This document shows, piece after piece, positions 47,275 through 55,847 of a DNA stretch of 64,000 bases. Numbering within the stretch: the stretch's first letter is position 1; the number at the start of each line of letters is the position of its first letter. The position numbers were made by a program, and so were the translations under genes. Origin of the DNA: Mycolicibacterium komossense (GTDB taxonomy: Bacteria > Actinomycetota > Actinomycetes > Mycobacteriales > Mycobacteriaceae); the NCBI RefSeq assembly GCF_025822605.1, contig NZ_JACKTY010000018.1:186141-250140 (forward strand), in the 5' to 3' direction. The notes below the pieces were generated by a model, which worked only from the letters and a program-made list of their open reading frames with translations, was not told the origin of the DNA and searched no databases.

Positions 47275-47730
47275 TCAGCTGAGGTAGCGGACGATGCTCT
47301 CGGCCACGCAGGCCGGCTTGGCCGCGCCCTCGATCTCGACGGTGGTCGACAGGGTCGCCTGCGAGGTGCCGTTGCCCAGGTCCTCGATGTCGACGAGCGT
47401 GGTGGAGCCGCGCACCTTGGCACCCACCGGTACCGGTGACGGGAACCGAACCTTGTTCAGCCCGTAGTTGATTCCCATCTTCAAGCCGTTGACGGTGAAG
47501 ATCTCGTGCATCAGGACCGGCAGCAGCGACAACGTCAGGAAGCCGTGCGCGATCGTGGTGCCGAACGGTCCCGCCGCCGCCTTCTCCGGATCGACGTGGA
47601 TCCACTGGTGATCGCCGGTCGCGTCGGCGAATTGGTTGACCGCCTCCTGGGTGACGGTCACCCAGTTGCTGGTACCCAGCACCTCACCCTTGGCGGCGGC
47701 GAGCTCGGCGATCGATTCGAAAGTCCGCAT
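47275..47730 (-). CDS. htdZ: 3-hydroxyacyl-thioester dehydratase
   Basis: The 151-residue single hotdog hydratase of the MaoC family closely follows M. tuberculosis Rv0130: VTVTQEAVNQFADATGDHQWIH with Asp40 and His45 as the catalytic pair, AHGFLTLSLLP, and NYGLNKVRFPSPVPVG. It hydrates 2-enoyl-CoA to (R)-3-hydroxyacyl-CoA or the reverse. It lies in the same direction as the thioesterase and CoA-transferase genes, 46 bases from the former, so may be the last gene of that operon. Confidence 0.93.
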   Translation of the reverse strand: MRTFESIAELAAAKGEVLGTSNWVTVTQEAVNQFADATGDHQWIHVDPEKAAAGPFGTTIAHGFLTLSLLPVLMHEIFTVNGLKMGINYGLNKVRFPSPVPVGAKVRGSTTLVDIEDLGNGTSQATLSTTVEIEGAAKPACVAESIVRYLS

Positions 47731-47776
47731 TGCTGTCCTTTCCCTGCATTGGCTTGTGCCCCATCTTGCGCACCAC

Positions 47777-48577
47777 TCATTCGCGGGCCGCGATCAGCCC
47801 CTCCTGAACGAGCGTCGCGGCGATGATGCCGTGGTCGCCGACCAGCGATGCGGTCACCAGACCGCGCCCCCTGGCCGCCGCCGGGGACCGCGACTCCAGG
47901 AGATTCCACCGGTCGGCGCGGATCGGTGCGTGAAACCACACCGAGGAATCGGTAGTGCCACTGCGGTGGGTGCGATCGCGCATCGAATGGCCGTGTACCT
48001 GTAGTGCCGGGTCGATCATGTACACGTCGGTCACGAACAATGCGACGCAGGTGTGAATCATCGCGTCCGCCGGCAGCTCGACCGTCGCGCGCCACCAGAG
48101 CCGGCGCACGAAATCGCTGCCGCTGCCCTCGTCGACGATGCGGATATCGAGTTCGTCCAGCGGCAGCCCCGGCGCGGGCCCGGCCGGGCCGGTGGCAGCC
48201 AGGGTGTCAGGGTCCTCGGGGAGGCGCCCGTAATGGCCGTGCACCGGACCGGTCAGCGCCTTCGCGAACGAGACGGTGGCCGCGGTGATGACGCGCTCGC
48301 TCTGCCGGGCCACCACCCGCCGCGTCATCGCGGTGCGGCCGTCGTAGGTTCGTTCGACGGCATAGCCGACGGGATCGGCCGCCGCACCGCCGCGCAGGAA
48401 CTGCAGGTGCATGCTGGTCGGGCCGGCGTCGTCGGGCACCGTCTTTCCGGCGGCGGCCATGGACTGCGCGACGAATTGCCCACCGAAGGCCCGCTTGTCG
48501 GTGGGTCCGTGCCCGGCCGCCACCCAGACGTCGGTGTCGCCGGGTCGCATGTCGAGCAGCTCCAGTAGCGCGCTCAT
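47777..48577 (-). CDS. Acyl-CoA thioesterase (TesB-like double hotdog)
   Basis: The 266-residue protein has two hotdog halves: FGGQFVAQSMAAAGKTV with SMHLQFLRGG in the first, and SSVWFHAPIRADRW with ESRSPAAARGRG in the second, the TesB/thioesterase II arrangement. It hydrolyses acyl-CoA to free acid and CoA. Its ATG overlaps the stop of the CoA-transferase gene, and htdZ follows, so the three act on related acyl-CoA esters. Confidence 0.9.
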   Translation of the reverse strand: MSALLELLDMRPGDTDVWVAAGHGPTDKRAFGGQFVAQSMAAAGKTVPDDAGPTSMHLQFLRGGAAADPVGYAVERTYDGRTAMTRRVVARQSERVITAATVSFAKALTGPVHGHYGRLPEDPDTLAATGPAGPAPGLPLDELDIRIVDEGSGSDFVRRLWWRATVELPADAMIHTCVALFVTDVYMIDPALQVHGHSMRDRTHRSGTTDSSVWFHAPIRADRWNLLESRSPAAARGRGLVTASLVGDHGIIAATLVQEGLIAARE

Positions 48578-49821
48578 GCGTCGGAACCCATTGCTACGGT
48601 CCCACTTTCGGCTAGTCCAGCGACGTCATCGGGCGATATGCCGAGCCGCTCACCCAGGACTGCGACGGTGTCATCGCCGAGAGCGGGCGCGGCGACGGCA
48701 GGAATATGGGCGCCGTCGAACTCGATGGGCAGTCCAGGCGCCAGGTACTCGCCGATCCTGGGCTGCGCCAAGGTGCTGAACAACGGGTTCGCGGTGACCC
48801 GTTCATCCTCGGCGCACTCGGCGAAGGTCCGGTAGCGCTCCCACAGGATCGAGGTCGCCGCCAGCGCCTCGGCGATCTCGGCGGCCGTGCGTTCACGAAA
48901 CCAGATGCTGAACAAGCCGCTCAGCGCGTCGCGGTGCCGGTATCGCTGCCCTTCGTCGGTGAAGTCGACATCGAGTGCATCACCCAGTGCAGCAACGGCT
49001 TTGGTGCTACCGGTGAGCTCTGTCAGATCCCGGAAATGGCGGCCGGTCAGCGCTACCAGCATGAAGGCGACGCCGTCGCTGCTGGTGAAGTTCGCGCCGT
49101 ACTGGCCGTAGATGGCATTGCCGAGACGTTCGCGCTGGGTACCGTTGATCATCGGCTCGGAAAGGAATCCGAGGTTTCCGGCGGTGGCCAGGGCGACGTC
49201 TTCGAGGGGAACACGGATCCGCGCCCCGACCCCGGTAGCATCGCGTGCGCGCAACGCCGCGGTGATGGCCAGCGCGGCATACAGACCGCATGACACATCC
49301 CACGCGGGCAGTACATGGTTCACCGGGCCGGCCTGGGTCGGTGGTCCGGTGACCAGTGGGAAGCCGATTCCGGCATTCACGGTGTAGTCGACGCCGGTGC
49401 CGCCGTCCGCGCGCCCCGACACCTCGAGGTGAATCAGATCCGGGCGCTCCTTGGTCAGCTGTTCGAACGAATGCCATTCGCGACCAACGACATTGGTGAT
49501 GAGAATGCCACCGGTCGGACCGCTCTCGGTGATCAGCCTGGTAACCAGCTGCTGGCCCTGCGGCGAGCGCATGTCTACCGCCACCGAACGCTTACCCTTG
49601 TTCAGACCCGCCCAGTAGATGCTCTGGCCGCTGTCAGTCACCGGCCAGCGCCGGTAGTCGGCGGCACCCCCGACGGGGTCGATGCGGATGACCTCGCAAC
49701 CCAATTGCGCCAACGTCATACCGGCCAGCGGCACCGCGACGAAACTGGAGATCTCGACGACCCGCACCCCGGCGAGCGGTCCCGGCGACCCCGGCGGTGC
49801 GGTGCTTGTCTGCGCGCTCAT
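48574..49821 (-). CDS. Class III (CaiB/BaiF-type) CoA transferase, 2-methylfumaryl-CoA isomerase-like
   Basis: The 415-residue protein has the family III fold: VVEISSFVAVPLAGMTLAQLG at the start, then GLNKGKRSVAVDM and the Asp in LPAWDVSCGLYAAL as the likely acyl carrier residue. The segments DYRRWPV, FWAGLNKGKR-like and VDYTVNAGIGFPLVTGP recall the mesaconyl-CoA C1-C4 isomerase (Mct) of the 3-hydroxypropionate cycle, though the true substrate is not shown. It forms an operon with the thioesterase (ATGA). Its start is 24 bases from a divergent TetR. Confidence 0.78.
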   Translation of the reverse strand: MSAQTSTAPPGSPGPLAGVRVVEISSFVAVPLAGMTLAQLGCEVIRIDPVGGAADYRRWPVTDSGQSIYWAGLNKGKRSVAVDMRSPQGQQLVTRLITESGPTGGILITNVVGREWHSFEQLTKERPDLIHLEVSGRADGGTGVDYTVNAGIGFPLVTGPPTQAGPVNHVLPAWDVSCGLYAALAITAALRARDATGVGARIRVPLEDVALATAGNLGFLSEPMINGTQRERLGNAIYGQYGANFTSSDGVAFMLVALTGRHFRDLTELTGSTKAVAALGDALDVDFTDEGQRYRHRDALSGLFSIWFRERTAAEIAEALAATSILWERYRTFAECAEDERVTANPLFSTLAQPRIGEYLAPGLPIEFDGAHIPAVAAPALGDDTVAVLGERLGISPDDVAGLAESGTVAMGSDA

Positions 49822-49845
49822 AGCGAATCAACTTATCCTGGGCTG

Positions 49846-50445
49846 ATGTCTCGGGTTGTCGCTGCCGTGGAGCGGGCGCTCGATGCTCGGCAGCGCGAGG
49901 CCGTCGAAGAGGTCGAGAAAATTCTGGCCGCCGCGCTGGGGGTCATCGAGCTGGCCGCTCCCGCCCCGCCGAAGGTCAGCGATATCGTCGCTGCCGCAGG
50001 TACCTCGAATGCAGCCTTCTACCGGTATTTCGCCGGCAAGGACGAGCTGATGCTGGCCGTCCTGGAACGCGGGGTCGCGCTCACCGCGTCCTACCTGGAC
50101 CAGCAAATGGCCACTCGACACGATCCGGCCGCCAAGCTGTCGGCCTGGATCGAGGGCGCCCTGTCGCAGGTCGGCGATCCGCGCCGCGCCGCGCGCAGCC
50201 GCGCGGTGCTCAGCCAGTTCTCCGCGTTGCCCGACGGGCAGATCACCGCGCCGATGCGCGACCTGCTCATCGGGCCGCTGACCGAGATGGGCTCGGCCGA
50301 TGCCGAGCGGGACGCCGACGCGGTCCTGACCACCATCACCGGCGCCATCGGTCGGTACACCGCCTCCGCCACCGAGCCGGATCCGGCAGATGTCGGTCAC
50401 CTGGTCGACTTCTGCCTGGCCGCGGTGGGAGCCGATCGAACCTAG
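49846..50445 (+). CDS. TetR-family transcriptional regulator
   Basis: The 199-residue protein has the TetR DNA-binding helices at about 15-66 (VSDIVAAAGTSNAAFYRYFAGKDELML). The divergent CoA-transferase gene starts only 24 bases away, so both promoters overlap, and one bound dimer could shut both. Its stop shares CTAG with the stop of the convergent thiolase gene. It is the likely controller of the acyl-CoA operon. Confidence 0.85.
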   Translation: MSRVVAAVERALDARQREAVEEVEKILAAALGVIELAAPAPPKVSDIVAAAGTSNAAFYRYFAGKDELMLAVLERGVALTASYLDQQMATRHDPAAKLSAWIEGALSQVGDPRRAARSRAVLSQFSALPDGQITAPMRDLLIGPLTEMGSADAERDADAVLTTITGAIGRYTASATEPDPADVGHLVDFCLAAVGADRT

Positions 50446-51647
50446 GCGGCCGCGCGTTCCAGGATGTGGATGCCGCAGGCCGAACCCAGACCGATGACGT
50501 GAGCCAGACCGACTGTCGCATTGGCGATTTGACGATCGCCCGCCTCGCCGCGCAGGTGGTGGCAGACCTCCCAGATATTCGCGATGCCGGTGGCGGCGAT
50601 GGGGTGACCTTTGGACTCGAGGCCGCCGGAGACGTTGACGGGGGTGGAGCCGTCGCGCCAGGTTGCGCCGGAGGAGAAGAAGTCGGCCGCGTTTCCTTCT
50701 TCGCACAGCATCAGGTTGTCGTAATGCACGAGTTCGGCCGTGGCGAAGCAGTCGTGCAGTTCCACCAGATCAAGGTCCTGCGGGCTCACCCCGGCCTGAT
50801 CGTAGGCCTGGACCGCCGCGGCCCTGGTCAGCGTGTTGACATCGGGCAGGATCTGGCACGCCTCCTGATACGGGTCACTGGTCAGCACGGATGCCGATAC
50901 CTTGACCGCTCGGCGCTGCTGTTCGCCCGAGAGTGTCTTGAGGTACTCCCCCGAGACGACCACCGCAGCCGCCGCCCCGTCACAGTTGGCCGAGCACATC
51001 GGCCTGGTGTTCGGGTAGGCGATCATCACGTCACCCATGATTTCTTCCAGGGTGAACCGCTTCTGGTATGCCGCAAGGGGATTCAGCGTTGAGTGCGCAT
51101 GGTTCTTCTCGGCGATCTTCGCGAACAGCTCAAAGCTGGTGCCACCGTAGCGGTGGCCGTACTCCATCCCGATCTGGGCGAACACGCCAGGCATGTTCTC
51201 GGTGCCCACCCGGCCGTCGAGCCCGAGGACCGCGCCGTCGCGTCCCGACGGCGCCCAGGTGTCGGACCGTTCCCGCGCAGCCGATGCGCCGAGCAGTCCC
51301 GCGCCGGAGAGCTTCTCGACACCGACGGCCATGCCCACCGGAGTCTCGCCCGCCTTGATCGCCATGATCGCCGTGCGCAGTGCGGTGGCGCCGGTGGCGC
51401 AGGCGTTCGCCACGTTGTACACCGGGATGCCGGTCTGACCGATCTGCTTTTGCAGCTGTTGACCGACGGACGCGTTGGCGTTCATCAGGTTCCCGACCGC
51501 GAGCACGCCGACGTCCCTGATGGTGACGCCGCCGTCGGCGAGCGCACCCAGGGCCGCCTCCGAGGCGAGGTCGAGGACGTCTTTGTCCTTGTGTTTGCCG
51601 AACTTGGTCATCGTGATGCCGAGGATCCAGATGTCGTCGCTGGCCAT
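50442..51647 (-). CDS. Thiolase / lipid-transfer protein (SCP-x thiolase type)
   Basis: The 401-residue thiolase-fold protein has Cys83 in NACATGAT, HDCF in LVELHDCFATAE, and SKGHPIAATG in the C-terminal motif. This is the pattern of SCP-2 thiolases and the acyl-CoA lyases or aldolases that mycobacteria use in sterol side-chain cleavage together with a DUF35 partner. The DUF35 gene lies nine bases upstream. So the pair should work as a complex, as with Rv1627c/Rv1628c. The reaction could be thiolysis or retro-aldol cleavage. Confidence 0.88.
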   Translation of the reverse strand: MASDDIWILGITMTKFGKHKDKDVLDLASEAALGALADGGVTIRDVGVLAVGNLMNANASVGQQLQKQIGQTGIPVYNVANACATGATALRTAIMAIKAGETPVGMAVGVEKLSGAGLLGASAARERSDTWAPSGRDGAVLGLDGRVGTENMPGVFAQIGMEYGHRYGGTSFELFAKIAEKNHAHSTLNPLAAYQKRFTLEEIMGDVMIAYPNTRPMCSANCDGAAAAVVVSGEYLKTLSGEQQRRAVKVSASVLTSDPYQEACQILPDVNTLTRAAAVQAYDQAGVSPQDLDLVELHDCFATAELVHYDNLMLCEEGNAADFFSSGATWRDGSTPVNVSGGLESKGHPIAATGIANIWEVCHHLRGEAGDRQIANATVGLAHVIGLGSACGIHILERAAA

Positions 51648-51656
51648 GATCGTCTC

Positions 51657-52058
51657 CTACTTGGCGGGTTGGGGTTCGAAGCCGAACCCGATGGCTTCGA
51701 CGCCGGCCGTGTCGACGCCGAGCGGAAAGGTGGTGAGCTGGACTTTCATGCCGAGTGTCACGTGCTCGGGGTCGGGCGGGGTGTTGACGATGTTGGCGCG
51801 CACGCTGGTGCCGTCGCAGTCCACGACGGCGGCGACGAACGGCACGGGGACGCCGGGGGCGGCGAACGCGACGATGGTGAATGCCCGCACGATGCCTTCT
51901 GTCGCGACCGTGGCGGTGGCGAATTCCGTTGCACTGCAGTTGGCGCACGCGTTGCGGCGGCCGAAGAACCGCGCACCGCACTGCGTGCATTCGTTGGCGC
52001 TCAGGTGCGGTTGATCACCCAGTACCAGGTAGTCGACGAGTGGGACCTGTCCGGTCAT
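51657..52058 (-). CDS. DUF35 OB-fold / zinc-ribbon protein, thiolase partner
   Basis: The 133-residue protein has a four-Cys zinc ribbon (Cys24, Cys27, Cys38, Cys41) followed by an OB-fold. Proteins of this family bind thiolase-like enzymes and complete their active site. It is first in a two-gene operon with the thiolase. Divergent to the metallophosphoesterase, with a palindromic repeat element between them. Confidence 0.88.
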   Translation of the reverse strand: MTGQVPLVDYLVLGDQPHLSANECTQCGARFFGRRNACANCSATEFATATVATEGIVRAFTIVAFAAPGVPVPFVAAVVDCDGTSVRANIVNTPPDPEHVTLGMKVQLTTFPLGVDTAGVEAIGFGFEPQPAK

Positions 52059-52114
52059 CTGCGCTCCTGACGAAGAATGTCTCCTCGGATCATGACACCC
52101 ACCGTGGCGGCCCT

Positions 52115-52167
52115 GTGATTTGGGCGTGCTTTCGACCGGTCAGCGGTCCGGAACACGCCAAAGTCGC
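52115..52167. repeat. Imperfect long-arm palindrome related to the 47222 element
   Basis: GTGATTTGGGCGTG (52115-52128) pairs with CACGCCAAAGTCGC (52154-52167) at 11 of 14 positions, with 25 bases between. Arm length, loop length and sequence match the hairpin at 47222-47274. Here it lies between divergent genes, so a role as terminator is unlikely. Confidence 0.65.
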
Positions 52168-52184
52168 GGGGTGGGGCACCATGG

Positions 52185-52694
52185 ATGCCGATGGAACTAC
52201 TGCTCATCTCGGACACCCATCTGCCCAAGCGCGCCAAAGACCTGCCCGCGCAGGTCTGGGATGCGGTGGAGCGCGCCGACGTCGTCGTGCACGCCGGAGA
52301 CTGGGTGGACATCGCAACACTCGATGCCCTGGAGAGCCGCGCCGCCCGCCTGGTCGCGTGCTGGGGTAACAACGACGGCGACGAGCTGCGCGCCCGGCTG
52401 CCCGAGCGCGCCGACGTGACGCTGGCCGGGGTGCGGTTCACCGTGGTCCACGAGACCGGCGCCTCCAGCGGTCGCGACGCGCGGATGTCGCGCACCTACC
52501 CCGATACCGACGTACTGGTTTTCGGCCACAGCCACATCCCGTGGGACACCACCAGTGCGACCGGCCTACGGCTGCTCAACCCCGGCTCCCCCACCGACCG
52601 CCGCAGCCAGCCGTTCGGCACCTACATGACCGCATCGGTGGATGGCGGCGCCCTCGCAGAGGTCACGCTGCACCGAATCCCCCGAGCCACCTGA
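52185..52694 (+). CDS. YfcE-type metallophosphoesterase
   Basis: The 169-residue protein has the calcineurin-like metal site: SDTHLP, HAGDW, GNND, VHE and GHSH. Length and order match the YfcE/MJ0936 family of small phosphodiesterases; the cellular substrate is unknown. ATG 52185 or ATG 52191 may start it. The acyl-CoA dehydrogenase gene follows after 24 bases, possibly in the same transcript, without obvious link. Confidence 0.88.
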   Translation: MPMELLLISDTHLPKRAKDLPAQVWDAVERADVVVHAGDWVDIATLDALESRAARLVACWGNNDGDELRARLPERADVTLAGVRFTVVHETGASSGRDARMSRTYPDTDVLVFGHSHIPWDTTSATGLRLLNPGSPTDRRSQPFGTYMTASVDGGALAEVTLHRIPRAT

Positions 52695-52718
52695 CCCACG
52701 GAGCGCATACTCGGGTGC

Positions 52719-54515
52719 GTGAAATCGGATCTTCTCTCCCGGCGCGATCTGGACTTCCTGCTCTTCGAATGGCTGGGGATCGACGAACTGACCAAGCGTG
52801 AGCGGTTCGCCGACCACTCCGCCGAAACCTTCTCCGACGTGCTGGACCTGTGCGAGGAGCTGGCGACGCACTACTTCGCCCCGCACAACAAGCGCAGCGA
52901 TGCCAACGAGCCGACATTCGACGGATCGACGGTCACGGTGATTCCGGAAGTCAAGGAGGCGCTGGACGCGTTCGCGGCCGCGGACCTGATCGGGCTGAGC
53001 ATGGATCAGCGCTTCGGCGGGTCACAGCTGCCGATGGCGGTGGCGCAGGCGGGGTTCGCGTATTTCGCCGCCGCCAACGTCGCCACCAGCGGCTACGTCA
53101 TGCTGACGACCGCCAATGCCAACCTGCTGACCAAGTTCGGCACCGCCGAGCAGATCGCCACCTTCGTCACGCCGATGTTGTCAGGCCGGTTCTCCGGGAC
53201 GATGGCGCTCTCGGAGACCCAGGCGGGATCGTCGCTGGCGGATATCCTCACCCGCGCCGAACCGCAGGAGGACGGTAGTTATCGGCTGTTCGGCTCCAAG
53301 ATGTGGATCTCGGGGGCCGAGCACGAGATGACGGACAACATCGTCAACCTGGTGCTGGCCAAGATTCCCGGCGGCCCGGCCGGCACCAAGGGCATCTCGC
53401 TGTTCATCGTGCCCAAATTCCTCGTCGGCGACGACGGGTCGATCGGCGAACGCAACGACGTCGCGCTGGCCGGCCTGAATCACAAGATGGGCCAACGGGG
53501 TATCACCAACACGGTGCTGAACTTCGGTGACGGAACCCACCGGCCGGGCGGGCAGCCGGGCGCGGTCGGTTATCTGATCGGCGAGCCGCACCGCGGGATC
53601 ACTTACATGTTCCACATGATGAACGAGGCTCGCCTTGGCGTCGGGATGGGCGCGGTGGCGCTCGGCTACACCGGCTATCTCAAATCGCTGGAGTACGCCC
53701 GCAGCCGGCCGCAGGGCAGGCCCGCGACTGCCAAGGATCCGTCGACACCGCAGGTCCCGATCATCGAGCATCCCGATGTCAAGCGAATGCTGTTGGCGCA
53801 GAAAGCATATGTCGAGGGCGCCCTGGCGCTGGAACTGTACTGCGGACGACTGGTCGACTGGCAGCACAGTGCCGAATCCGACGACGAGCTCCAGCGCTCC
53901 ACAGACCTGCTGGACATTCTGACGCCGGTCGGCAAGAGCTGGCCGTCGCAGTGGTGCCTGGAGGCCAACAGCCTGGCGATCCAGGTGCACGGCGGCTACG
54001 GCTACACCCGGGAGTACGACGTGGAACAGCTCTACCGGGATAACCGGCTCAACCCCATCCACGAGGGCACCCATGGTATTCAGAGCCTGGATCTGTTGGG
54101 GCGCAAGGTTATCCAACGCGGCGGCGCCAGCCTGGCCGAGCTCGGCAGGGTCATCGCGACCACTATCGCCGAGGCGAACGCCGCGGGCGGTGAGCTGACC
54201 GAGCCGGCCGCTGCGCTGACGGCCGCTTGGTCCCGGCTGGTGTCAGTGACGGCGGGAATGTTTGCCTCGGGGGATATCGACGCCGCGCTGGCCAACAGCG
54301 TGGTCTACCTCGAAGCGTTCGGCCATCTCGTGATCGCCTGGATCTGGCTGGAACAGCTGTGCGCCGCGCACGGTAAGACCGGCGACTTCTACGACGGCAA
54401 ACGCCAGGCTGCGCAGTACTTCTTCCGCTACGAACTGCCCAAGACGGGTCCACAGCTGGATCTGCTGGAGCGCCTGGACCACACCACGCTGGAGATGCGC
54501 GACGCCTGGTTCTGA
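52719..54515 (+). CDS. Acyl-CoA dehydrogenase, long form with extra C-terminal domain (FadE5/DmdC-like)
   Basis: The 598-residue protein has the ACAD core with ALSETQAGSSL, LFGSKMWISGAEHEM and VHGGYGYTREYDVEQLYRDN, plus the roughly 120-residue C-terminal helical domain of the FadE5/DmdC group. Those enzymes act on a broad range of acyl-CoAs, or on 3-methylmercaptopropionyl-CoA. GTG start; ribosome site not strong. It lies just upstream of the MarR-controlled efflux operon. Specificity is not predictable. Confidence 0.9.
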   Translation: MKSDLLSRRDLDFLLFEWLGIDELTKRERFADHSAETFSDVLDLCEELATHYFAPHNKRSDANEPTFDGSTVTVIPEVKEALDAFAAADLIGLSMDQRFGGSQLPMAVAQAGFAYFAAANVATSGYVMLTTANANLLTKFGTAEQIATFVTPMLSGRFSGTMALSETQAGSSLADILTRAEPQEDGSYRLFGSKMWISGAEHEMTDNIVNLVLAKIPGGPAGTKGISLFIVPKFLVGDDGSIGERNDVALAGLNHKMGQRGITNTVLNFGDGTHRPGGQPGAVGYLIGEPHRGITYMFHMMNEARLGVGMGAVALGYTGYLKSLEYARSRPQGRPATAKDPSTPQVPIIEHPDVKRMLLAQKAYVEGALALELYCGRLVDWQHSAESDDELQRSTDLLDILTPVGKSWPSQWCLEANSLAIQVHGGYGYTREYDVEQLYRDNRLNPIHEGTHGIQSLDLLGRKVIQRGGASLAELGRVIATTIAEANAAGGELTEPAAALTAAWSRLVSVTAGMFASGDIDAALANSVVYLEAFGHLVIAWIWLEQLCAAHGKTGDFYDGKRQAAQYFFRYELPKTGPQLDLLERLDHTTLEMRDAWF

Positions 54516-54539
54516 TTCGTTCGCGGTCAGTTCGGACGC

Positions 54540-54562
54540 AATACCTCTCTTGCAGAGGTATT
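54540..54562. promoter_or_regulatory. Perfect palindrome upstream of marR: operator
   Basis: Nine-base arms AATACCTCT and AGAGGTATT surround a five-base spacer. It ends eight bases before the MarR start codon, over the likely transcription start, so it is the probable autoregulatory site of the MarR protein that heads this operon. Confidence 0.8.
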
Positions 54563-54570
54563 ATTGCCCG

Positions 54571-55026
54571 GTGCCGTCCCGCAGCCAGCTGATCAGCGAT
54601 TTGTTGGGTACCGTCGGCCGATTCCGGCGCCAAATCCGCCGGACATCGAGTCATGGGCCCGACGTGGTCGCCGGCTTGACCGAATCTCAGGCCGAGTTGG
54701 TGCGGCTCGTCGGCCGTCGGCCCGGCATCTCCGTGAGCCAGGCGGCGGCGGAGCTCGGACTGGCGGCCAACACCGCGTCGACACTGGTGTCGCGTCTGTG
54801 CGCGGGCGGCTCGTTGATCCGCGAGGCGGACCCCGCCGACCGCAGAGTGGGACGACTGCGGCTCACCCCTGACATTCAGAGCGCCGCCGACGAATCACGC
54901 AACGCCCGCCGGTCCGCGATATCCCATGCCCTCGATGACCTCGACGACACCGAAATAGACCAGTTGACAGCAGGATTGGATGTGCTGGCCAAGCTGACCC
55001 GAATGCTCCAGGAGAGGCAGACATGA
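54571..55026 (+). CDS. MarR-family transcriptional regulator
   Basis: The 151-residue MarR winged helix has TESQAELVRLVGRRPGISVSQAA and the wing LIREADPADRRVGRLRLT (DxRxxxxxLT). GTG start directly after the palindrome. Its stop overlaps the ATP-binding protein start (ATGA), so it is the first gene of an export operon and should repress it until a toxic ligand binds. Confidence 0.88.
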   Translation: MPSRSQLISDLLGTVGRFRRQIRRTSSHGPDVVAGLTESQAELVRLVGRRPGISVSQAAAELGLAANTASTLVSRLCAGGSLIREADPADRRVGRLRLTPDIQSAADESRNARRSAISHALDDLDDTEIDQLTAGLDVLAKLTRMLQERQT

Positions 55027-55847
55027 CTGCGGGCAGCATCACAGACCTGGCGATCGACTGTCAGCACCTGACCCACCGGTACGGCAAATTCGTCGCCGTC
55101 GACGACCTGACGTTGCAGGTACAGGCGGGCGAGACGGTGGGCCTACTTGGGCCCAACGGGGCCGGAAAGACCACCGCAGTTCGCGTGCTCACCACCCTGA
55201 CGCCGGTGCAACACGGGACGGTCTCGATCTTCGGGTTGGACGCCAAACGCGACACCATGGACATCCGTTACAACATCGGCTATGTCCCCCAACAACTTTC
55301 GATCGAATCGGCGCTGACCGGGCGGCAGAACGTGCAGTGGTTCGCCCGGCTGTACGACGTGCCGCGCCGCCAGCGCGAGGCCCGCGTGAACGAGGCGCTG
55401 GAGGCGATGAACCTGCTGGACGTGGCCGACAACCTGGCCGGCACCTACTCCGGCGGCATGGTTCGCCGACTCGAGCTGGCGCAGGCGCTCGTCAACCGGC
55501 CGTCGCTGCTGATCCTCGACGAACCCACCGTCGGACTGGATCCGATTGCCCGCGACGGCGTCTGGTCGCAGGTGCAACGGATGCAGGACGAATTCGGCAT
55601 GACGGTGCTGCTGACCACGCATTACATGGAGGAAGCCGACGTGTTGTGCGACCGGGTGGCGTTGATGCATCACGGCAAGCTGCAGACTGTCGGCAGCCCC
55701 ACCGAACTCAAGGCGGCTGTCGGGCCGGACGCCTCGCTGGAGGATGTCTTCCGCCACCATGCCGGTTCAGACCTCGCCGACGACACACCGCGTCCTGGCC
55801 TGCGTGAAATCCGCTCCAGCAGAAGGACAGCACGCCGTGTCAGTTGA
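55023..55847 (+). CDS. ABC exporter ATP-binding protein (DrrA-like)
   Basis: The 274-residue ATPase has Walker A GPNGAGKTT, the Q-loop YVPQQ, signature YSGGM, Walker B LLILDEPTVGLD and the H-loop TTHYMEE. The C-terminal extension belongs to the DrrA (daunorubicin) group. It drives the permease encoded by the next gene, with which it overlaps by 11 bases. Together they export hydrophobic drugs, lipids or polyketides. Confidence 0.92.
   Translation: MTAGSITDLAIDCQHLTHRYGKFVAVDDLTLQVQAGETVGLLGPNGAGKTTAVRVLTTLTPVQHGTVSIFGLDAKRDTMDIRYNIGYVPQQLSIESALTGRQNVQWFARLYDVPRRQREARVNEALEAMNLLDVADNLAGTYSGGMVRRLELAQALVNRPSLLILDEPTVGLDPIARDGVWSQVQRMQDEFGMTVLLTTHYMEEADVLCDRVALMHHGKLQTVGSPTELKAAVGPDASLEDVFRHHAGSDLADDTPRPGLREIRSSRRTARRVS

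Noticed and set aside
55744..55836. Longer N-terminus for the ABC-2 permease
   Set aside because: It would overlap the ATPase C-terminus by more than 100 bases with no ribosome site; the GTG after AAGGA is better.
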